NCBI GenBank assembly: GCA_025353585.1
Contig: JANXOM010000035.1
Span: 1 to 64,000, forward strand
Source of the DNA: Deltaproteobacteria bacterium
GTDB taxonomy: Bacteria > Myxococcota_A > Polyangia > Haliangiales > Haliangiaceae
DNA length: 64,000 nt
Reading direction: 5' to 3'
Part shown: piece by piece, positions 58,875 through 64,000 of the stretch
How the letters are laid out: the number at the start of each line of letters is the position of its first letter
Position numbering within the stretch: the stretch's first letter is position 1
Position numbers and translations under genes: made by a program
The notes under the pieces: generated by a model
Databases searched by the model: none
What the model was told of the DNA's origin: nothing
What the model saw: only the letters and a program-made list of their open reading frames with translations

Positions 58875-59348
58875 ATGACGACGATCTTCGACTCGCTGAC
58901 GACCGAGCAGGGAGAGATCGAGGCGCTGTTCCGGCGCCTGCTCCGCGCGCGGTCCATCGAGACGGCGCGCGAGCGGTTTCGCGCCCTCTCGAGCCGGGTC
59001 GTGGCGCTGCTCCGCAACGAGCGGCTGGTCGTCTATCCGCACCTCGCCGCGATCCCGGGGCTCGGCGACGAGGTCGCGCAGGCCCGCGAGAAGCACGCCG
59101 AGATCGAGTCTGTGATCGCGCACTTGCGGCTCGCGTCGATCGAGCCGGAGGCGTGGTTCGCGCTGGCCGCCGACCTCCACATCCAGTACCGAGAGCTGAT
59201 CACGGTCGAGGAGTGCGCGTTGTTCCCGGTCGCCCGGCTCACCCTGGCGACCGACCTCGCCCTGAAGCTCGGGCGCGATCTGGCCGGCCTCGACGCCCAC
59301 GGCGCCGAGGTCGCCTGCGTCTCGATCACCTACGAGCTCGCCTCTTGA
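58875..59348 (+). CDS. Hemerythrin-like (HHE) protein
   Basis: 157 aa from ATG 58875. HHE blocks: LRNERLVVYPHLAAIPG, AREKHAEIESVIAHL and LHIQYRELITVEECALFPVA. The first iron-ligand His expected in a DHxxI motif is Gln here (TEQGEIEALF), so metal binding may be altered. It lies 52 bp after puuD and may be co-transcribed. Confidence 0.7.
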   Translation: MTTIFDSLTTEQGEIEALFRRLLRARSIETARERFRALSSRVVALLRNERLVVYPHLAAIPGLGDEVAQAREKHAEIESVIAHLRLASIEPEAWFALAADLHIQYRELITVEECALFPVARLTLATDLALKLGRDLAGLDAHGAEVACVSITYELAS

Positions 59349-59434
59349 GGACGCCGCACCCGAGGTGAGGCGCGCGGGGCGGCACGGGCGTGCGGATCCG
59401 CCGAGCGGGCGCGCACATCGCGGCGTGGTGACCC

Positions 59435-59941
59435 CTACAGCCGGTTGGCAAGCACGCCCACCAGGCCCTCGGCGCTGGCCGCGGACGGACCCGTGCTGTC
59501 CGCGCTGAGCGCGCTGACGAACACGAACTTCCCCTTCGCGAGCATCCCGAACCGCGTGCCGTCGGCCGTCCGGTAGGCGCGCTGGCCGATGCCGGGCAGC
59601 TGCACGGGATCCTTGCCGAGCAGCTCGGCCTTGAGGGTCCGGCGCAGGCCCTCCTGGCCGTCGCTGTAGACCATGACGCTGACCGACGAGCCGGCGGGGC
59701 TGTCGGACTTGTAGACGCACTCCGCGGGATCGCGCTTCTTGCCGATCGCGCCGTCGCCGACCGGGTGGCCCAGGAGCTTCGCCGCGTCCTCCTTCGTGAC
59801 GAGCTTGCAGGCGCTGTCATCCGGCGCGAGCTCCACCGGCTGCGCAGGCACCGGCGGAGGCGGGGGATCCTTCTTGCTGCCGCACCCAGCGGCGCCGGCG
59901 AGCGCGAGCATCAACACGGCAACGAGAGCTCGGGGCTGCAT
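59435..59941 (-). CDS. Small lipoprotein
   Basis: 168 aa. Lipobox GAAGC (Cys20) followed by a Pro-rich linker and a domain with two Cys (SACKLVTKEDAAKLLGHPVGDG, AECVYKSDSP). The layout resembles DUF3558-like lipoproteins, with KLVTxEDAAxLLGxPV as shared opening. Function unknown. The long inverted repeat lies 26 bp upstream of its start. Confidence 0.75.
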   Translation of the reverse strand: MQPRALVAVLMLALAGAAGCGSKKDPPPPPVPAQPVELAPDDSACKLVTKEDAAKLLGHPVGDGAIGKKRDPAECVYKSDSPAGSSVSVMVYSDGQEGLRRTLKAELLGKDPVQLPGIGQRAYRTADGTRFGMLAKGKFVFVSALSADSTGPSAASAEGLVGVLANRL

Positions 59942-59967
59942 CGCGCGAGCTTACGCCCTCCGTTCGT

Positions 59968-60145
59968 GCGTTGCGTAGCGCAGAGGAACAGAGGAGGAAG
60001 AGGTCAGAGGAGCCCGGATCAGAAGGGTTGGTAGCCGACCGCGCCGAGTGCAGCCAACGCTGCATCCGTCGAGCTCGGCTGCAAACCCCTCTCGTTCCGA
60101 CTCCTCCGACCTCCTCTTCCTCGGCGCTTCTGCGCTACGCAACGC
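59968..60145. repeat. 178-bp inverted repeat: two 85-bp arms around an 8-bp loop
   Basis: The outermost 17 bp of the arms (GCGTTGCGTAGCGCAGA) are identical in inverted orientation. The remaining 68 bp align without any gap at roughly 70% identity, including GGTC, CAGGA/GGAGGAG and CCGA/TGCA blocks, down to TGCA-N8-TGCA at the centre. It fills the gap between two minus-strand lipoprotein genes. A transcript would fold into one long hairpin. No poly-U follows, so it is not a simple terminator. Confidence 0.85.
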
Positions 60146-60160
60146 GCTGACGCAACGCGC

Positions 60161-60781
60161 TCACCGTGCGCGCGTGGCCGGGTGGACCGCGTCGGGCGTC
60201 GTGCCGTGGCCGAGGTGACCGTGGTGGATGCGCAGGCCATCGTCGCCGCCGCCGTCATCGCCGCCGCCGCCATCGCCGCCGCCGCCATCGCCGTCATCGC
60301 CACCACCGTCATCGCCGCCGCCGTCGCCGCCGGGATCGCAGCTCCCGTCGTTGCAGCTGCCGTCATCGCCGCCGCCGTCGTCGCTGCTCCCGCCGTCGTC
60401 GCAGCTGCCGTCGTCGCAGCTGCCGCCGTCATCGCCGGAGTCGTCGTAGCTGCCGCCGTCGGCGATCCAGCCGCCGTCGTCCCAGACCGAGCCGTCGTCC
60501 CAGCCGCCGTTGGCGCCCGTGAACCGCACGCGGACCCGCGCGCCGCCCGTGTCGCGCTCGAGGATCTTGCACTGGAGGATCACGGCGTCGGGGCCGAGCT
60601 CGAACACGTCGACGCAGAGCGGCTCGCAGTCCGCGTGCGCCGCGCACTCCACGATGTCGGCGTGGAAGGTCGCGTCCGGCGCGTACGCGTGCTCGGTGAT
60701 GACGTCGCTCGTCACGCACCCGCTCGCACCCGCGCCCGCTGCCACGGCGAAGACCGCCGCGAGGATGAACCGTGTCGCCAT
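60161..60781 (-). CDS. Lipoprotein with Gly/Asp/Ser/Cys-rich repeat region
   Basis: 206 aa from ATG 60781 (ATG 60790 is an alternative). Lipobox GASGC (Cys22). A folded region to about residue 95 contains a Cys-rich stretch (CAAHADCEPLCVDVFELG) and a strand pair. Residues about 96-185 are made almost only of Gly, Asp, Ser and Cys (DDGSCDDGSCDDGGSSDDGG). The tail is His/Arg-rich (RIHHGHLGHGTTP). The acidic Gly-rich part could bind Ca2+ or remain disordered. Confidence 0.65.
   Translation of the reverse strand: MATRFILAAVFAVAAGAGASGCVTSDVITEHAYAPDATFHADIVECAAHADCEPLCVDVFELGPDAVILQCKILERDTGGARVRVRFTGANGGWDDGSVWDDGGWIADGGSYDDSGDDGGSCDDGSCDDGGSSDDGGGDDGSCNDGSCDPGGDGGGDDGGGDDGDGGGGDGGGGDDGGGDDGLRIHHGHLGHGTTPDAVHPATRAR
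60235..60480. repeat. Low-complexity GCC/GTC trinucleotide-rich tract
   Basis: Imperfect 3- to 12-bp units such as GCCGCCGTC and GCTGCCGTC repeat over about 245 bp. They encode the Gly/Asp/Cys tract of the lipoprotein on the minus strand. Such tracts can expand or contract in frame. Confidence 0.75.
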
Positions 60782-60810
60782 GAAGAGCATGACAGCACCC
60801 CACGTGCTAT

Positions 60811-60831
60811 AGCCAAGTGGCTGTAACCACT
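60811..60831. promoter_or_regulatory. Overlapping short inverted repeats before allantoinase gene
   Basis: AGCCA-AG-TGGCT (60811-60822) and AGTGG-N6-CCACT (60816-60831) overlap, in the gap between the divergent lipoprotein and allantoinase genes. They lie about 80 bp before the ATG at 60913. This is an operator-like arrangement without a recognised regulator. Confidence 0.3.
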
Positions 60832-60912
60832 ATGCAATGGTTCGGGGCATGTGGTCTGGGATTCACGCTCGTGGCGCTGGCGCCACCCGCGCTGTCCGGC
60901 GACTGTAGGGCC

Positions 60913-62250
60913 ATGCTCGTCGTGCGCTCGCGTCGCGTCGTCACCTCCGACGGCATCGCGCCCGCCGCCATTCACATCGCGGACGGCCGCATCGCCCGCG
61001 TCGCCGCGTGGGATGACGTGCCCGCCGGCGCGCAGCTGGACGATGTCGGCGAGCTCGCCGTCCTGCCGGGGATCGTCGACACGCACGTGCACCTGAACGA
61101 GCCCGGACGCACGGAGTGGGAGGGCTTCGCCACGGCCACGCGCGCGGCGGCGCTCGGCGGCGTCACCACGCTCGTCGACATGCCGCTCAACTCGATCCCG
61201 CCCACCACCACGCGCGAGGCGTTCGCCGCGAAGCGCGCCGCGGCCCGCGGGCAATGCGCGGTCGACGTCGGCTTCTGGGGCGGCGTCGTCCCGGGCAACG
61301 CGGGCGAGCTCGCCGGCCTCGTCGCCGATGGCGTGCGCGGCTTCAAGTGCTTCCTCGTCGACAGCGGCGTCGCCGAGTTCGGCTGGTGCGACGAGGCGGT
61401 CCTCGCGCCGGCGATGGCGATCCTCGCGGAGCTCGGCGCGCCGCTCCTCGTGCACGCCGAGGTCGCGGGTCCGATCGACGCGGGCGCCGCCTCGCTCGCG
61501 CACCTGGACCCGCGCCGCTACGCGACGTACCTCGCGTCGCGCCCGCCCGCCGCCGAGGAAGAGGCGATCGCGCTCGCCACGCGCCTGTGCCGCGCCACGC
61601 GCGCCCGCACGCACATCGTCCATCACTCGGCCGCGAGCGCGCTGCCGCAGCTCCGGGCCGCGCGCACCGAGGGCCTGCCGCTCACGGCCGAGACGTGCCC
61701 GCACTACCTGCACTTCATCGCCGAGCGCATCCCCGACGGCGCCACGCCGTTCAAGTGCGCCCCGCCGATCCGCGACGCCGCGAACCGCGAGGCCCTCTGG
61801 GCCGCGCTCGCCGACGGCACGCTCGAGCTCGTCGCGTCGGATCACTCGCCGTGCAGCCCGGGCCTCAAGGCGCTCGAGCAGGGCGACTTCCTCGCGGCGT
61901 GGGGCGGCGTGTCGGGCCTGCAGCTCGCGCTGTCCGTCGTGTGGACCGAGGCGGCCGCGCGCGGGCACTCGCTCGTCGACATCGCGCGCTGGATGAGCGC
62001 GGCGCCGGCGAAGCTCGCGGGGCTGACGGCGACCAAGGGCGCGATCGCCGCGGGCCGCGACGCCGACCTCTGCGTGTTCGACGACGCCGCCTCGCAGACG
62101 GTGACGCCGGCGGCGATCGCCCATCGCCACAAGGTGACGCCGTACGCGGGCGAGACCGTGCGCGGCGTCGTACATGCGACGTATCTGCGCGGAGCCAAGG
62201 TTGCAGAGGCGGGCCGCGCGCTCGCCGAGGATCGAGGACAGCTCGTATGA
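60913..62250 (+). CDS. allB: Allantoinase
   Basis: 445 aa from ATG 60913; the frame is open 96 bp further but that part is not family-like. Metal-binding residues of the amidohydrolase family are all there: DTHVHLNEPG, the carboxylated Lys in GFKCFLVDSG, LVHAEV, HIVHHSA and SDHSPC. It opens allantoin to allantoate, the third step of urate breakdown. It overlaps the allantoicase fusion gene by four bases (ATGA). Confidence 0.93.
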   Translation: MLVVRSRRVVTSDGIAPAAIHIADGRIARVAAWDDVPAGAQLDDVGELAVLPGIVDTHVHLNEPGRTEWEGFATATRAAALGGVTTLVDMPLNSIPPTTTREAFAAKRAAARGQCAVDVGFWGGVVPGNAGELAGLVADGVRGFKCFLVDSGVAEFGWCDEAVLAPAMAILAELGAPLLVHAEVAGPIDAGAASLAHLDPRRYATYLASRPPAAEEEAIALATRLCRATRARTHIVHHSAASALPQLRAARTEGLPLTAETCPHYLHFIAERIPDGATPFKCAPPIRDAANREALWAALADGTLELVASDHSPCSPGLKALEQGDFLAAWGGVSGLQLALSVVWTEAAARGHSLVDIARWMSAAPAKLAGLTATKGAIAAGRDADLCVFDDAASQTVTPAAIAHRHKVTPYAGETVRGVVHATYLRGAKVAEAGRALAEDRGQLV

Positions 62251-63818
62251 CCCTGCCATTTGCGGAGCTCCCGGATCTCGCCAGCGAGGAGGTCGGTGGC
62301 GCGGCCATCGCCTGCAACGACGAGTTCTTCGCCGAGAAGGAGAACCTCCTCAAGGTCGCGCCCGCCGTGTGGAAGGACCACGTCTACACCGACCGCGGCA
62401 AGTGGATGGACGGCTGGGAGACGCGGCGCTACCGGCCGGTGGACGGCGTGGCGCCCGGCGCGGACAGCAACATCCACGACTGGTGCGTCGTGCGGCTCGG
62501 GATGCCAGGCCGGATCCGCGGGATCATCGTCGACACGGCGTGGTTCCGCGGGAACTACCCCGATAGCTGCGCCATCGAGGCCGCCGAGATTCCCGACGCG
62601 CTGGACCTCTCGATGATCGATGGAACCGCACCGCCCTTCGGCGGCGCTTCGCCCGACGCTCGCGCCAAGCTGGGGAACGCGAGCTGGGAGGAGATCATCC
62701 CGCGCTCGCCGCTGCAGGGCGACACGAAGAACGGCTTCGCGATCGAGTCGCCGAAGCGCTTCACGCACGTGCGGCTCCGCATCTATCCCGATGGCGGCGT
62801 GGCACGGCTACGCGTGCACGGCGAGGTCATCCCGCGCTGGTCGCGGCTGCGCGCGCTCGGCGGCGCCGTGGATCTGGCCGCGCTCGAGCACGGCGCGGTC
62901 GTCGAGGCCTGCAGCGACATGTTCTTCGGCTCGCGCAATAACCTCGTCAAGCCGGGGCCGTCGCGCAGCATGGCGGATGGCTGGGAGACGCGGCGGCGGC
63001 GCGGCCCGGGCCACGACTGGGCGCGCATCAAGCTCGCGGCGGCGGGGACCGTGGAGCGGCTCGAGCTCGACACGTCGCACTTCAAGGGCAACGCGCCGGC
63101 GCGCGCCGAGGTCGCGGGGGCGACGAGCGCGGAGGGCCCGTGGCGGCTCCTCCTCGCCACCCCGATGCAGCCGCACACGCGCCACGTGTTCGACGCCGAG
63201 CTCCGGCGCATCGGCCCCGTGACGCACCTCCTGCTCTCGGTGTTCCCGTGCGGCGGCGTGGCGCGGCTCCGCGCGTGGGGCGAGCTGGCGCCGGACGCGA
63301 CGGCCGCGGCGGTCGGGGTGGCGAAGCTCAATGCGATGGGCCCCGAGGAGGCGACGGCGGCGCTGCGGCGCTGCAACGGCTCGGCGCGCTGGGCGAGCGA
63401 GGTCGCGCGCGGGCGGCCGTTCGAGGACGAGGCGGCCCTCCTGCGCATCGCCGAGCGGACGTGGTTCGCGCTCGAGCCGGACGATCACCTCGAGGCGTTC
63501 GCGGCGCACCCGAAGATCGGCGAGGCGCGCCCGCACGACGCGGCCACGGCGGCGTGGTCCACCGCCGAGCAGCGCGCGGCGGCCGAGACGGCGAGCAGCG
63601 TGGCCGACGCGCTCGCGGCGGCGAACGCGCGGTACGCCGAGCAGTTCGGCTTCATCTTCATCGTGTGCGCCACGGGGCGCAGCGCGGAGGCGATGCTCGC
63701 GGACCTGCAGACGCGGATGGCGAACGGGCGCGCCGACGAGATGCGCACCGCCGCCGAGGAGCAGGCGAAGATCACGCGGCTGCGGCTGCACAAGCTCCTG
63801 GCCGAGCTCGGAGGCTGA
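62247..63818 (+). CDS. Allantoicase fused to OHCU decarboxylase
   Basis: 523 aa. Residues 1-355 are allantoicase with its two repeats: NDEFFAEKENLLKVAPAVW/DMFFGSRNNLVKPGPSRSM and MDGWETRRYRPVDG/MADGWETRRRRGPGHDWA. Residues about 365-523 are 2-oxo-4-hydroxy-4-carboxy-5-ureidoimidazoline decarboxylase, with catalytic His421 in HPKIGE and NARYAEQFGFIFIVCATGRS. Hence one polypeptide does steps two and four of the pathway, making allantoin and later splitting allantoate to ureidoglycolate and urea. The HIU hydrolase gene follows two bases later. Confidence 0.93.
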   Translation: MTLPFAELPDLASEEVGGAAIACNDEFFAEKENLLKVAPAVWKDHVYTDRGKWMDGWETRRYRPVDGVAPGADSNIHDWCVVRLGMPGRIRGIIVDTAWFRGNYPDSCAIEAAEIPDALDLSMIDGTAPPFGGASPDARAKLGNASWEEIIPRSPLQGDTKNGFAIESPKRFTHVRLRIYPDGGVARLRVHGEVIPRWSRLRALGGAVDLAALEHGAVVEACSDMFFGSRNNLVKPGPSRSMADGWETRRRRGPGHDWARIKLAAAGTVERLELDTSHFKGNAPARAEVAGATSAEGPWRLLLATPMQPHTRHVFDAELRRIGPVTHLLLSVFPCGGVARLRAWGELAPDATAAAVGVAKLNAMGPEEATAALRRCNGSARWASEVARGRPFEDEAALLRIAERTWFALEPDDHLEAFAAHPKIGEARPHDAATAAWSTAEQRAAAETASSVADALAAANARYAEQFGFIFIVCATGRSAEAMLADLQTRMANGRADEMRTAAEEQAKITRLRLHKLLAELGG

Positions 63819-63820
63819 CC

Positions 63821-64000
63821 ATGATCACGACCCACGTCCTCGACACGGCCCGCGGCACGCCCGGGCGCGACATCGCGATCGAGCTCGAGCACCAGCACGC
63901 CGGCGCGTGGCACGTCATCGGGGCCGGGCGCACCGACGCCGACGGCCGCCTGCGCACGCTGACGGCGCCCGGCCCGCTCGCCACCGGCACGTATCGCATC
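63821..64000 (+). CDS. 5-hydroxyisourate hydrolase, partial (cut by window end)
   Basis: First 60 residues of a transthyretin-like protein: ITTHVLDTARGTPGRDIAIELE has the active-site His5, and RTDADGRLRTL the active-site Arg region. It hydrolyses 5-hydroxyisourate made by PuuD to OHCU. It follows the fusion gene with two bases between, so allantoinase, the fusion and this gene form one operon. Confidence 0.92.
   Translation, partial: MITTHVLDTARGTPGRDIAIELEHQHAGAWHVIGAGRTDADGRLRTLTAPGPLATGTYRI

Noticed and set aside
59968-60145. Interpretation as a rho-independent terminator
   Set aside because: Far too long, and no U-rich stretch follows either end.
60235-60480. CRISPR-like short repeats
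   Set aside because: Units are 3-12 bp, without uniform repeat/spacer lengths; the tract is in-frame coding low complexity.

Overview
The window is about 70% GC. Gene starts are tightly packed, often GTG, and third codon positions are almost all G or C. The content includes several eukaryote-like Ser/Thr kinases, a SpoIIE phosphatase, a sigma-54 activator, a minor pilin/PilY1 operon, many lipoproteins and paired M16 peptidases. This points to a chromosome of a predatory or gliding deltaproteobacterium (phylum Myxococcota, possibly near Kofleriaceae/Haliangiales). That placement is inferred from style and content, not from a marker gene. No rRNA, tRNA, CRISPR array, integrase or transposase gene was seen.

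Layout. 1-10.5 kb: alkaline-phosphatase-superfamily membrane enzyme (partial), esterase lipoprotein, KamA-type radical SAM enzyme, two small basic proteins, and a DNA-repair pair (radical SAM protein plus DUF4130-UdgX). Then come an SRPBCC protein, a REP-like palindromic cluster, an ArsC/Spx-like protein divergent from an AraC regulator, and a small lipoprotein. 10.5-20.4 kb: site-2 protease, EttA, two MFS transporters, an outer-membrane protein, a polysaccharide deacetylase, an endonuclease/phosphatase-family enzyme and a SpoIIE-type phosphatase. 20.4-25.5 kb: a Ser/Thr kinase divergent from that phosphatase, a short element bounded by inverted repeats, an alpha/beta-hydrolase-like protein without its nucleophile serine, and two tandem paralogous LuxR regulators.

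25.5-32 kb is the most unusual part. A sigma-54-type promoter and a palindrome precede an AAA+ activator whose sigma-54-contact loop is altered. The activator is followed by two genes at roughly 50% GC: an unrecognised 200-aa protein and a 252-aa protein with the His/Cys layout of caspase-fold peptidases. Converging on them is a 1095-aa Ser/Thr kinase-STAND NTPase-membrane-FGE/SUMF1-like protein. This resembles the parts list of bacterial conflict or signalling systems, but the assembly is not one I recognise.

32-46.8 kb: an M16 peptidase pair, then an operon-like run of a pilin and minor pilins (GspH/FimT, PilV, PilW, PilX types), two tandem PilY1-like giant proteins with an unusual N-terminal half, and a Wza-like export lipoprotein. 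46.8-52.4 kb (minus): DUF4159 protein, VWA/glutamine-amidotransferase-like membrane protein, an unknown protein and a periplasmic beta-propeller-like protein. 52.5-57.5 kb: outer-membrane protein, methyltransferase, HAD phosphatase, ZIP transporter, FAD-linked oxidase. 57.6-64 kb: a urate-catabolism set (PuuD, allantoinase, allantoicase fused to OHCU decarboxylase, HIU hydrolase cut by the window end), interrupted by a hemerythrin-like protein, two lipoproteins and a 178-bp long inverted repeat.
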